Assembly: GCA_035317085.1 (NCBI GenBank) | Contig: DATHHS010000300.1 | Span: 1 to 26,563, forward strand | Direction: 5' to 3' | Source of the DNA: VBDM01 sp035317085 | GTDB lineage: Bacteria > Pseudomonadota > Gammaproteobacteria > Burkholderiales > SG8-39 | Length of the DNA: 26,563 nt | Shown: in pieces, positions 1 through 7,248 of the stretch | How positions within the stretch are numbered: the stretch's first letter is position 1 | Layout: every line of letters begins with the position of its first letter | The notes under the pieces: model-generated | What the model saw: only the letters and a program-made list of their open reading frames with translations | Told to the model about the DNA's origin: nothing | The model's database searches: none | Position numbers and translations under genes: made by a program

Positions 1-1109
1 GCCCCGATCTCCGTGAGCTTCATCCCCAGCCAGGGCACTCCGGCGCGCTTGCCGTCCGCAGAAAAATCCGACTGGCGCAGGCGGAAATCGACGTTGTCGC
101 TGCCCATCGCACGCATGAGTTTCGCGAGGATCGCCATCTCCTCGAAAGTGGAATGCGGGCTGGCGAGCGCGCCGATTTCCTGCGGATCGTACTTGAAGCG
201 GATTTCCGAGAGGTTTCGCGCGACGTGCTCCAGCGCCGCCTGCCAGTCGACTTCCCGCCAGCGTCCGTCCTCCTTCAGCATCGGCCGCAGGAGCCGTTCC
301 TCGGAGTTAAGACCTTCGTAAGAGTAGCGGTCGCGGTCGGAGAGCCAGCACTCGTTCAGCTCCTCGTTCTCCAGCGGCAGCACGCGCATCACGCGGTTCT
401 GCTTGACCTGCACGACCAGGTTCGAGCCCAGGCTGTCGTGCGGGCTCACCGACTTGCGCCGCGACAGCTCCCAGTTGCGCGCCGTGTAGCGGAAGGGCTT
501 GGAGGTGAGCGCGCCCACCGGGCACAGGTCGATCACGTTGCCCGAGAGCTCCGAGTCCACGGTTTTTCCGACGAAGCTGATGATCTCGGCGTGCTCTCCC
601 CTGCCGATCATCCCGAGCTCCATGATGCCGGCGACTTCCGTCCCGAAGCGCACGCAGCGGGTGCAGTGAATGCAGCGCGTCATGTCGGTCGAAATGAGAG
701 GCCCGAGGTTCTTGTTCACCACCACGCGCTTTTCTTCCGTGTAGCGCGACGCGCTGTTGCCGTAGCCGACGGCGAGGTCCTGGAGTTGGCATTCCCCACC
801 CTGGTCGCAGATCGGGCAGTCGAGCGGATGGTTGACCAGCAGGAACTCCATCACGCCGTTCTGCGCGGTCCTGGCGTAGTCCGAGCGCGTGAATACCTTC
901 ATTCCATCGGTGACTGGAGTCGCGCAGGCGGGCTGGGGCTTGGGTGCCTTCTCGATCTGCACCAGGCACATCCGGCAATTGGCCGCGATCGAGAGCTTCT
1001 TGTGATAGCAGAAATGGGGGATGTAGATCCCCAGGCCGTTCGCAGCGTCCATCACCGTGGCGCCGTTCCTGACTTCGGTATCCCTGCCGTCGATCGTGAG
1101 TTTGGGCAT
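1..1109 (-). CDS. nuoG: NADH-quinone oxidoreductase subunit G, N-terminal part (runs off left edge)
   Basis: This is the large iron-sulfur subunit of the peripheral arm of respiratory complex I, carrying electrons from the NuoEF site towards NuoB. About 369 N-terminal residues are present and the frame is open to base 1. An N-terminal [2Fe-2S] ferredoxin domain has Cys34, Cys45, Cys48 and Cys62. It is followed by the His-ligated cluster motif HPLDCPIC with a further Cys six residues on, then a CIHCTRC motif with a later DLCPVGAL Cys for a [4Fe-4S] cluster. The molybdopterin-oxidoreductase-like region then begins (ECWLSDRDRYSYEGL). The ATG lies 12 bases after the nuoF stop, so the gene is the last one visible in a tightly packed nuoABCDEFG operon. 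The family is usually 770-900 residues, so roughly half is missing because of the window edge and not through damage. A long open frame in another minus phase (307-1185) is a shadow of this gene. Confidence 0.96.
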   Translation of the reverse strand, partial: MPKLTIDGRDTEVRNGATVMDAANGLGIYIPHFCYHKKLSIAANCRMCLVQIEKAPKPQPACATPVTDGMKVFTRSDYARTAQNGVMEFLLVNHPLDCPICDQGGECQLQDLAVGYGNSASRYTEEKRVVVNKNLGPLISTDMTRCIHCTRCVRFGTEVAGIMELGMIGRGEHAEIISFVGKTVDSELSGNVIDLCPVGALTSKPFRYTARNWELSRRKSVSPHDSLGSNLVVQVKQNRVMRVLPLENEELNECWLSDRDRYSYEGLNSEERLLRPMLKEDGRWREVDWQAALEHVARNLSEIRFKYDPQEIGALASPHSTFEEMAILAKLMRAMGSDNVDFRLRQSDFSADGKRAGVPWLGMKLTEIG

Positions 1110-1121
1110 AGAGCTTGTCTG

Positions 1122-2447
1122 CTATGCCGCCTGCCGCTCGGGAACGCCGGGCGCGGTGGAATATCCGGGCTCGGTCACCAGGCAACGCTTGTGGTCGATG
1201 TGATGCTGGAACTCGCTGCGGAAGTGCTGGATGAAGCTCTTCACCGGCAGCGCCGCCGCGTCGCCCAGTGCGCAGATGGTGCGCCCGGCAATGTTGTCGG
1301 CGACGTTAACGAGAAGGTCGAGGTCCTCGTTCTTCCCTTTCCCGTGCTCGATCCTGTTGACCATGCGGTACAGCCATCCCGTGCCTTCGCGGCACGGCGT
1401 GCACTGGCCGCAGGATTCCTCGAAATAGAAATACGACAGGCGCTCCAGCGCCTTCACCATGCAGGTCGTTTCATCCATGACGATCACCGCGCCCGAACCG
1501 AGCATCGATCCGGCCTTGGCGATCGAGTCGTAGTCCATGTCGGTGCGCATCATGATCTCGGCGGGAAGCACCGGCATCGACGACCCGCCTGGAATCACGG
1601 CCTTCAGCTTGCGTCCGCCGCGCATGCCGCCGGCCATCTCGAGCAGCTTCGCGAACGGCGTGCCGAGCCTGACCTCGTAGTTGCCGGGCCGTGCCACGTG
1701 CCCGGTCACCGAAAAAATCTTGGTGCCGCCGTTGTTCGGTTTCCCCAGCGCGAGAAAGGCGTCGGCACCGTGGTTGACGATCCAGGGCACGGCGGCGAAG
1801 GTCTCGGTGTTGTTGATCGTGGTCGGCTTGCCGTACAGGCCGAAGCTCGCCGGAAACGGCGGCTTGAAGCGGGGCATGCCCTTCTTGCCTTCGAGAGACT
1901 CGAGCAGCGCGGTCTCCTCGCCGCAGATATAGGCACCGTAGCCGTGATGGTTGTGGAGCTCGAACGAGAAATCGCCGCCGAGGATATTTTTCCCGATGAA
2001 GCCGGCCTTGCGCGCCTCGGCGAGCGCTTCCTCGAAGCGCTCGTAGTCCTTCCAGATTTCTCCGTGGATATAGTTGTAGCCGACCGGGATGCCCATTGCA
2101 TAGGCGCCGATCGCCATGCCTTCTATCAGGCTGTGCGGGTTGTAGCGCAGGATGTCGCGGTCCTTGAAGGTGCCCGGCTCGCCTTCGTCGGAATTGCACA
2201 CGAGGTACTTTGCACCGGGAAACTGGCGCGGCATGAAACTCCACTTGAGACCGGTCGGAAATCCCGCCCCGCCGCGCCCGCGCAGCGCCGATTTTTTCAG
2301 GTCCGCAATGATGTTCTCGGGCGGAATTTTTTCGGCGAGGATCTTCTTCAGCGCCGAATAACCGCCGCGCTCGACGTAGTCGTCGAGACGCCAGTTCTCG
2401 CCGTCCAGGCCTTTCATGATGATCGCGTCAGGGCCGTAATCGAGCAT
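1122..2447 (-). CDS. nuoF: NADH-quinone oxidoreductase subunit F (NADH/FMN site)
   Basis: This 441-residue subunit of complex I binds NADH and FMN and starts electron transfer. The glycine-rich FMN/NADH region GRGGAGFPTGLKW sits at about residues 57-69, and the NADH-contacting stretch GAYICGEETALL at about 171-182. The N3 [4Fe-4S] cluster ligands are Cys346, Cys349 and Cys352 (SCGQCTPC) with Cys392 (TICALGDAA). The length is typical for the family. The ATG directly follows the nuoE TAG without any spacer, which indicates translational coupling. The protein acts with NuoE and NuoG as the soluble NADH dehydrogenase module on the cytoplasmic side of the membrane. Confidence 0.98.
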   Translation of the reverse strand: MLDYGPDAIIMKGLDGENWRLDDYVERGGYSALKKILAEKIPPENIIADLKKSALRGRGGAGFPTGLKWSFMPRQFPGAKYLVCNSDEGEPGTFKDRDILRYNPHSLIEGMAIGAYAMGIPVGYNYIHGEIWKDYERFEEALAEARKAGFIGKNILGGDFSFELHNHHGYGAYICGEETALLESLEGKKGMPRFKPPFPASFGLYGKPTTINNTETFAAVPWIVNHGADAFLALGKPNNGGTKIFSVTGHVARPGNYEVRLGTPFAKLLEMAGGMRGGRKLKAVIPGGSSMPVLPAEIMMRTDMDYDSIAKAGSMLGSGAVIVMDETTCMVKALERLSYFYFEESCGQCTPCREGTGWLYRMVNRIEHGKGKNEDLDLLVNVADNIAGRTICALGDAAALPVKSFIQHFRSEFQHHIDHKRCLVTEPGYSTAPGVPERQAA

Positions 2448-2921
2448 CTATTTGACCTCGGATATCCACTTGTCGATCTTGTCCGGCGTCATGAAGGACA
2501 GCATGGTCTTGTTGTTGAGGAGCATCACCGGCGCATCGCCGCAGGCGCCGAAACATTCCCCTTCCTTCAGCGTGAAACGCCCGTCCGCGGTCGTCTCGTT
2601 CCAGTCGATTCCGAGCTTCTTCTTAAGGTGTTCGGCGGCGTCTTCCGCGCCGGAGAGCGCGCACGGCAGGTTGGTGCAGATGCACAGCTTGTGCTTTCCC
2701 ACCGGCTTCAGGTCGTACATCGCGTAGAAGCTTGCCACCTCGTAGACGGCGATCGGCGGCATGCCGAGGTAGCCTGCGACGAAGTCCATCACTTCCGTCG
2801 ACAAGTGACGTTTCTCGTCCTGGGCCACGGTGAGCGCGGCCATGACCGCCGACTGCTTCTGCTCGGGCGGATACTTGGCTATCGCCAGGTCGATCTTCTT
2901 GAGTGAATCGGCGCTTAACAC
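2448..2921 (-). CDS. nuoE: NADH-quinone oxidoreductase subunit E ([2Fe-2S])
   Basis: This 157-residue thioredoxin-fold subunit holds the off-pathway N1a [2Fe-2S] cluster. The four ligands are visible as Cys82 and Cys87 (CTNLPC) and Cys123 and Cys127 (CFGAC). The start codon is GTG. The preceding AGGTGAGGTGA, which overlaps the end of nuoD, serves as ribosome-binding site, and only six bases separate it from the nuoD stop. The length is normal for the family. The neighbours nuoD and nuoF confirm the assignment. Confidence 0.97.
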   Translation of the reverse strand: MLSADSLKKIDLAIAKYPPEQKQSAVMAALTVAQDEKRHLSTEVMDFVAGYLGMPPIAVYEVASFYAMYDLKPVGKHKLCICTNLPCALSGAEDAAEHLKKKLGIDWNETTADGRFTLKEGECFGACGDAPVMLLNNKTMLSFMTPDKIDKWISEVK

Positions 2922-2927
2922 GTCACC

Positions 2928-4181
2928 TCACCTGTCTATCTCGCCGAAAACGATGTCTTGAGTCCCGATGATCGCCACCACATCGGCGAGCATGTGGCCT
3001 TTCGCCATTTCATTGAGCGCCGCGAGGTGGGGGAAGCCCGCCGCGCGGATTTTCAGCCGGTAGGGCTTGTTCGCGCCGTCGGACACGATGTAGATGCCGA
3101 ACTCCCCCTTCGGGTGCTCGACCACGGCATAGGCTTCGCCGGGCGGCACGTGGATGCCTTCGGTGAAGAGCTTGAAGTGGTGGATCAGCTCTTCCATGTT
3201 GCTCTTCATCTCCACGCGCGATGGAGGCGCCACCTTGTGGTTGTCGGTGATCACCGGCCCGGGGTTGCTGCGAAGCCAATCGATGCACTGCCTGACGATG
3301 CGGTTCGACTGGCGCATCTCCTCCACGCGCACCAGATACCGGTCGTAGCAGTCGCCGTTCGTGCCCACCGGAATGTCGAAATCGAGCCGATCGTAGACTT
3401 CGTACGGTTGTTTCCTGCGCAGGTCCCATTCGACACCCGAGCCGCGCAGCATCGGCCCGGTGAACCCGAGCGCGAGCGCCCGCTCGGGCGACACCACGCC
3501 GATGTTGACCGTTCTCTGCTTCCAGATGCGGTTGTCGGTGAGCAGCATCTCGTACTCGTCCACATTTTTCGGGAAACGGCGGGTGAAGTCCTCGATGAAG
3601 TCGAGGAGCGAGCCCTGCCGGTTCTCGTTCAGCTTCTTCAAGGCGCTGGCGTTCTTGTACATCGACACCCGGTACTGGGGCATCGTCTCCGGGAGATCGC
3701 GGTATACGCCGCCGGGACGATAGTAGGCGGCGTGCAGGCGCGCGCCCGACACCGCCTCGTAGCAGTCCATCAAGTCTTCGCGTTCCCGGAAGCAGTAGAG
3801 AAAAACCGTCATCGCCCCGATGTCCAGGCCGTGCGCCCCGAGCCACAGCAGGTGGTTCAGGATGCGCGTGATCTCGTCGAACATCACGCGGATGTACTGG
3901 GCTCGGATCGGCACCTCGACGCCCAGCAGCCGCTCGACCGCCATGCAGTAGGCGTGTTCGTTCGAAAGCATCGACACGTAGTCGAGCCGGTCCATGTACG
4001 GCAGGGCCTGAATGTAAGTCTTGTGCTCGGCGAGCTTCTCGGTCGCGCGGTGCAGGAGACCGATGTGCGGGTCGGCCCGCATGATCACCTCGCCGTCCAG
4101 CTCGAGCACCAGCCGCAGCACGCCGTGCGCCGCCGGATGCTGCGGGCCGAAGTTGAGGGTGTAGTTCCGGATTTCCGCCAT
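2928..4181 (-). CDS. nuoD: NADH-quinone oxidoreductase subunit D (49-kDa)
   Basis: This is the 417-residue quinone-site subunit of complex I, related to the large subunit of [NiFe] hydrogenases but without the metal-binding cysteines. The N-terminus contains NFGPQHPAAHGVLRL, a hallmark of the family that lines the quinone pocket, followed by HIGLLHRATEKL. The C-terminus ends with the conserved DIVFGEIDR. It is separate from nuoC, unlike the fused nuoCD of Escherichia coli. The nuoC stop lies only three bases upstream. Confidence 0.98.
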   Translation of the reverse strand: MAEIRNYTLNFGPQHPAAHGVLRLVLELDGEVIMRADPHIGLLHRATEKLAEHKTYIQALPYMDRLDYVSMLSNEHAYCMAVERLLGVEVPIRAQYIRVMFDEITRILNHLLWLGAHGLDIGAMTVFLYCFREREDLMDCYEAVSGARLHAAYYRPGGVYRDLPETMPQYRVSMYKNASALKKLNENRQGSLLDFIEDFTRRFPKNVDEYEMLLTDNRIWKQRTVNIGVVSPERALALGFTGPMLRGSGVEWDLRRKQPYEVYDRLDFDIPVGTNGDCYDRYLVRVEEMRQSNRIVRQCIDWLRSNPGPVITDNHKVAPPSRVEMKSNMEELIHHFKLFTEGIHVPPGEAYAVVEHPKGEFGIYIVSDGANKPYRLKIRAAGFPHLAALNEMAKGHMLADVVAIIGTQDIVFGEIDR

Positions 4182-4184
4182 GGG

Positions 4185-4814
4185 TCAGTGCGGGGTTCCC
4201 AGGTCGCCATACTCGTCCTCGCGAATGATGCGCGGCGTGATTTCACGAGGCTCGATGCTCACCGGTTGATAAATGACTCGTTTCTGTTCGGGGTCGTAGC
4301 GCATTTCGACATTCCCCGACAGCGGAAAATCCTTGCGGAACGGGTGGCCGATGAAGCCGTAGTCGGTGAGGATGCGGCGCAGGTCGTCATGACCGGTAAA
4401 GATGACCCCGAAGAAGTCGAAGGCCTCGCGCTCGTACCAGTTTGCATTGGGCCAGATTCCGGTGAGAGAGTCCACCACGGGGAAGTTGTCGTCGGGCGCG
4501 AACACCCGCAAGCGCAAGCGCCGGTTGTGCTCAAGCGAGAGCAGGTGCGACACGACCGCGAACCGGCGTCCTTCCCATTTGCGTTCTCCGAAACCCGAGC
4601 TGCCTTCGCCGAAGCTCGAGTAGTCCACCCCGCACAGATCGATCAGCTCCTCGAAACGGACCGACGGGTCGTCGCGCAGCCACAGAGCGGTCGCCGCATA
4701 GTCTTTCGCCTCCACTACCAGCGTCAACTCGCCCAGAGCTTCGGTGAGACTGACGATCTTCCCGCCGAGCGACGAGTTGAGCGCACTTTTCAGCTGTTCG
4801 AGCTTTGCTCCCAT
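4185..4814 (-). CDS. nuoC: NADH-quinone oxidoreductase subunit C (30-kDa)
   Basis: This 209-residue hydrophilic subunit of the complex I connecting arm docks against NuoD. The family signature is clear in WYEREAFDFFGVIFTGH (about residues 126-142), followed by LRRILTDYGF.GHPFRKDFPLSG. The C-terminus with YEVR-like and REITPRI segments matches stand-alone NuoC. The ATG has no strong Shine-Dalgarno sequence. The 13-base gap to the nuoB stop suggests expression by coupling. Confidence 0.97.
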   Translation of the reverse strand: MGAKLEQLKSALNSSLGGKIVSLTEALGELTLVVEAKDYAATALWLRDDPSVRFEELIDLCGVDYSSFGEGSSGFGERKWEGRRFAVVSHLLSLEHNRRLRLRVFAPDDNFPVVDSLTGIWPNANWYEREAFDFFGVIFTGHDDLRRILTDYGFIGHPFRKDFPLSGNVEMRYDPEQKRVIYQPVSIEPREITPRIIREDEYGDLGTPH

Positions 4815-4827
4815 GTTATTTTTTCAA

Positions 4828-5304
4828 CTAACGCGCGATGGTGTTGGTGCGCTTGATCTTGTTTTGCAGCTGGACGATGCCGTAGAGCAGCGCTTCCGCA
4901 GTCGGCGGACAGCCTGGAACGTACACGTCCACCGGTACGATGCGGTCGCAGCCGCGTACCACCGAGTAGGAGTAGTGGTAGTAGCCGCCGCCGTTCGCGC
5001 AGGAACCCATCGAGATCACCCAGCGCGGTTCGGCCATCTGGTCGTAGACTTTGCGCAGCGCCGGGGCCATCTTGTTGCACAGAGTCCCCGCGACGATCAT
5101 GACGTCGGACTGTCTCGGGCTCGGCCGGAACACGATTCCGAACCGGTCGAGGTCGTAGCGCGCGGCACCCGCGTGCATCATCTCGACCGCACAGCACGCC
5201 AGGCCGAAGGTCATCGGCCACAGCGACCCGGTGCGCGTCCAGTTGATGAGCTTGTCGAGCGAAGTGGTGGTGAACCCTTCCTCGAAAACACCTTCAATGC
5301 CCAT
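4828..5304 (-). CDS. nuoB: NADH-quinone oxidoreductase subunit B (cluster N2)
   Basis: This 158-residue subunit carries the terminal [4Fe-4S] cluster N2, which hands electrons to quinone. The characteristic tandem cysteines Cys37-Cys38 (ACCAVEM) and the further ligands Cys102 (MGSCAN) and Cys132 (VPGCPPTAEALLYG) are all present. The length is typical for the short proteobacterial form. It lies 18 bases after nuoA and 13 before nuoC in the operon. Confidence 0.98.
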   Translation of the reverse strand: MGIEGVFEEGFTTTSLDKLINWTRTGSLWPMTFGLACCAVEMMHAGAARYDLDRFGIVFRPSPRQSDVMIVAGTLCNKMAPALRKVYDQMAEPRWVISMGSCANGGGYYHYSYSVVRGCDRIVPVDVYVPGCPPTAEALLYGIVQLQNKIKRTNTIAR

Positions 5305-5322
5305 AGGCCACTTTCAACCTGG

Positions 5323-5679
5323 CTATTCCCATTCCAGCGCTCCCTTCATCCACTCGTAGATGAAGCCCACGACAAGAATGGCAAGAAAGATCATCATCGA
5401 CCAGAATCCGAAGCTCCCGATCTCGCCGAGCGTCACCGCCCAGGGGAAGAGAAAGGCGATTTCGAGATCGAACAGGATGAACAGGATCGCAACCAGGTAG
5501 TAACGCACGTCGAACTTCATGCGCGCGTCCTCGAAAGCCTCGAATCCGCATTCGTACGGGGAGAGTTTTTCGCTGTCGGGACGGTGCGGCCCGAGCACCG
5601 TGCCCGCGCCGACCATGAGGCCGCCAAAAACAAAAGCGATTACGATGAACAGGAGTATTGGAAAGTAATTCTCGAGCAC
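5323..5679 (-). CDS. nuoA: NADH-quinone oxidoreductase subunit A (membrane)
   Basis: This 118-residue membrane subunit next to the quinone channel is predicted to have three transmembrane helices (about residues 6-27, 60-82 and 90-110). The long cytoplasmic/periplasmic loop with SPYECGFEAF (Cys44) is the conserved mobile loop of the ND3 family. The start is GTG, chosen because the MLENY-type N-terminus matches the family. A GGGG stretch about nine bases upstream is only a weak ribosome-binding site. It is the first nuo gene, about 140 bases downstream of the tRNA-Leu gene. Confidence 0.96.
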   Translation of the reverse strand: MLENYFPILLFIVIAFVFGGLMVGAGTVLGPHRPDSEKLSPYECGFEAFEDARMKFDVRYYLVAILFILFDLEIAFLFPWAVTLGEIGSFGFWSMMIFLAILVVGFIYEWMKGALEWE

Positions 5680-5771
5680 GGATCAGCCCCGGACTTGAGA
5701 GCAGGAAGCCGTGCCGGTGGCTCGCACTCGCACGCTCGCTCTCACAGAAACCATACCCCTCTCAAAATCGA

Positions 5772-5810
5772 GGACTTGGGCCGGAAGTCCTCCGCCTCCG
5801 ATCCAAGTCC
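5772..5810 (-). repeat. Inverted repeat between tRNA-Leu and nuoA
   Basis: Perfect 8-bp arms (GGACTTGG at 5772-5779, CCAAGTCC at 5803-5810) flank a 23-base loop, starting 10 bases past the tRNA 3' end. No T-run follows on the minus strand, so it does not look like a full intrinsic terminator. A role in tRNA 3' processing or in protecting the nuo message end is possible but unproven. Nothing else recognisable lies in 5680-5819. Confidence 0.45.
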
Positions 5811-5819
5811 CCCTTTGCG

Positions 5820-5904
5820 TGGTGCCGACGGAGAGACTCGAACTCTCACAGCTTTCGCCACCGCCCCCTCAAGACGGCGTGTCTACCAATTTCACCACGT
5901 CGGC
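5820..5904 (-). tRNA. leuU: tRNA-Leu (anticodon GAG)
   Basis: An 85-base class II tRNA is encoded with its CCA end. The acceptor stem is GCCGACG/CGTCGGC with discriminator A. The D-arm carries GGTGAAATTGGTAGAC. The anticodon stem CCGTC/GGCGG encloses the loop TTGAGGG, giving anticodon GAG for CUC/CUU codons. A long variable arm as expected for leucine is followed by a GTTCGAGTC T-loop. It lies between secG and nuoA on the same strand, so it is probably excised from the secG-nuo transcript. The anticodon and Leu identity are clear; the symbol leuU follows E. coli usage for the GAG isoacceptor. Confidence 0.96.
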
Positions 5905-5966
5905 GTGATTGGGCTTGATGCGTCGTCGCGTCGAAAACGAGCCCGCCCTCAAAGCGTTCGATTTTA

Positions 5967-6344
5967 CTACTTCGGAACCTCGTTTGCTTTCGATTTCACC
6001 GCGTCGGACGACTTGGCCGCGTCGGGCGTCCCCTGGGTTGCGGGAACTTGCTGCTGCACCGGTTGTTCCTTGATCGTATCGATCACGCCTCCGCCGGTAC
6101 GCGGCCGGTGCGTAACAAGGTAGGCGAGCGCGAAAGTAGTGAGGAAAAACACGACAGCGAGGGCGGCCGTGGTGCGAGAAAGAAAATTGGCTGAGCCGCT
6201 TGCGCCAAACAAGCTTCCCGAGGCGCCGCTGCCGAAAGACGCGCCCACATCCGCTCCTTTGCCGTGCTGGAGCAGGACAAGGCCGATGATGAAGAGAGCG
6301 ACGATGACATCAACGATGAGGGTCAGCGTGAACCAGAAATCCAT
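5967..6344 (-). CDS. secG: Preprotein translocase subunit SecG
   Basis: This 125-residue small inner-membrane component of SecYEG assists protein export. Two transmembrane helices are visible (about residues 4-25 and 58-77). They are separated by the conserved glycine/serine-rich cytoplasmic loop after LLQHGKGADVGASFG, which also contains SLFGASG. A hydrophilic Lys/Gln/Pro-rich tail follows residue 80. The frame extends 20 codons upstream into tpiA. The ATG at 6344 is chosen because it gives the family N-terminus MDFWFTL and has GGAG about nine bases upstream. It lies 16 bases after tpiA, the common order tpiA-secG-tRNA-Leu-nuo. Confidence 0.95.
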   Translation of the reverse strand: MDFWFTLTLIVDVIVALFIIGLVLLQHGKGADVGASFGSGASGSLFGASGSANFLSRTTAALAVVFFLTTFALAYLVTHRPRTGGGVIDTIKEQPVQQQVPATQGTPDAAKSSDAVKSKANEVPK

Positions 6345-6360
6345 ATTGCATTCTCCAGAG

Positions 6361-7116
6361 TTATCTCCGCGCCTCGGCGCAGATGGCGATGAAGTCCTCC
6401 GCAACGAGCGAAGCCCCGCCGATCAAGCCGCCGTCGACGTCCGGCATCGCAAACAGCTCCCGGGCGTTTCCGGGTTTGACGCTGCCGCCGTACACGATCG
6501 TCATACGCGACGCCAGTTCCTTGTCGCTCTCCGCGAACCGCGCGCGGATATACGCATGCACATCCTGAGCCTGCTGGGGCGTGGCGTTCTTGCCCGTGCC
6601 GATCGCCCAGACCGGTTCATAGGCGAGCACGGTCTTGTCCAGAGCGGCAACGCCCGCAGCGGCGAGCACCGCATCGAGTTGGCGCTTCACCACGCTTTCC
6701 GTCTCACCGCGTTCGCGCTGCTCAAGGGTTTCTCCTACGCAAAGGATCGGCGTCAAGCCGGCGCGCCGGGCCGCGTTGAACTTGGCCGCAACCGTCCTGT
6801 CGTCTTCCCCGTAAAGTCCGCGACGCTCCGAGTGGCCGACGATCGCGAAGCGGCAGCCAAATTCCTTGAGCATCGCTCCCGACACCTCCCCCGTGTACGC
6901 TCCGGAGTCGTGTTCGGAAATATCTTGCGCACCCCACGCGATCGGACTGCCCGAAAGCGTCTCCTTGACTTGCGCGAGGTAGGGGAACGGCGCGCACACT
7001 GCGTAATCCAGACCCTCGGCTCGCTTGAGCACCGCTTTCAGCGCGTTCAGCAGCCGTGCGTTGGAGACGAGGCTGCCGTGCATCTTCCAGTTACCTGCTA
7101 CCAGCCTCGCGCGCAT
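6361..7116 (-). CDS. tpiA: Triosephosphate isomerase
   Basis: This 251-residue TIM-barrel enzyme interconverts dihydroxyacetone phosphate and glyceraldehyde 3-phosphate in glycolysis and gluconeogenesis. Active-site residues are all in place: Asn9 and Lys11 (GNWKMHG), His95 (VGHSERR) and Glu167 (YEPVWAIGTG, which also begins the flexible loop 6). The phosphate-binding YGGSVKPGN and GGLIGGASL segments follow. The length is standard. It is the first gene of the tpiA-secG-tRNA-nuo run and has its own promoter upstream. Confidence 0.98.
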   Translation of the reverse strand: MRARLVAGNWKMHGSLVSNARLLNALKAVLKRAEGLDYAVCAPFPYLAQVKETLSGSPIAWGAQDISEHDSGAYTGEVSGAMLKEFGCRFAIVGHSERRGLYGEDDRTVAAKFNAARRAGLTPILCVGETLEQRERGETESVVKRQLDAVLAAAGVAALDKTVLAYEPVWAIGTGKNATPQQAQDVHAYIRARFAESDKELASRMTIVYGGSVKPGNARELFAMPDVDGGLIGGASLVAEDFIAICAEARR

Positions 7117-7144
7117 CCCGTTCCGGGCGAGCCAAAAGGGGGAG

Positions 7145-7174
7145 ATTTTACTGCCGGACCGCCTTGAGGGTCAA
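7145..7174 (-). promoter_or_regulatory. Sigma-70-like promoter for tpiA-secG-tRNA-nuo
   Basis: On the minus strand, TTGACC (7174-7169) and TAAAAT (7150-7145) are separated by 18 bases. This is the best -35/-10 pair seen in the window. The predicted start of transcription lies about 20 bases before the tpiA ATG. The rest of the 132-base gap to glmM holds no gene and no clear terminator for glmM. Confidence 0.65.
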
Positions 7175-7248
7175 CAGAAAACGCCGGAAAATTCAGGATC
7201 TTGCGGATGTTCCGGTGCTCGAGCCGCGACCGGGCTCCTCCGACGAAA

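Noticed and set aside
307..1185. 292-codon minus frame near the left edge
   Set aside because: It is out of phase with the true nuoG, whose Cys motifs lie in the neighbouring frame starting at 1109. The nuoG frame is open to the edge.
153..2906. 917-codon open frame on the plus strand
   Set aside because: It lies antisense to nuoG, nuoF and nuoE. Its low-complexity His/Val/Arg-rich translation matches no family and is typical of GC-rich shadow frames.
2958..4856. 632-codon plus frame opposite nuoD/nuoC
   Set aside because: Antisense shadow of two well-supported complex I genes, with no ribosome-binding site and no recognisable domain.
5772..5810. Inverted repeat after the tRNA as an intrinsic terminator
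   Set aside because: The loop is 23 bases and no T-run follows, so it is listed only as a repeat.
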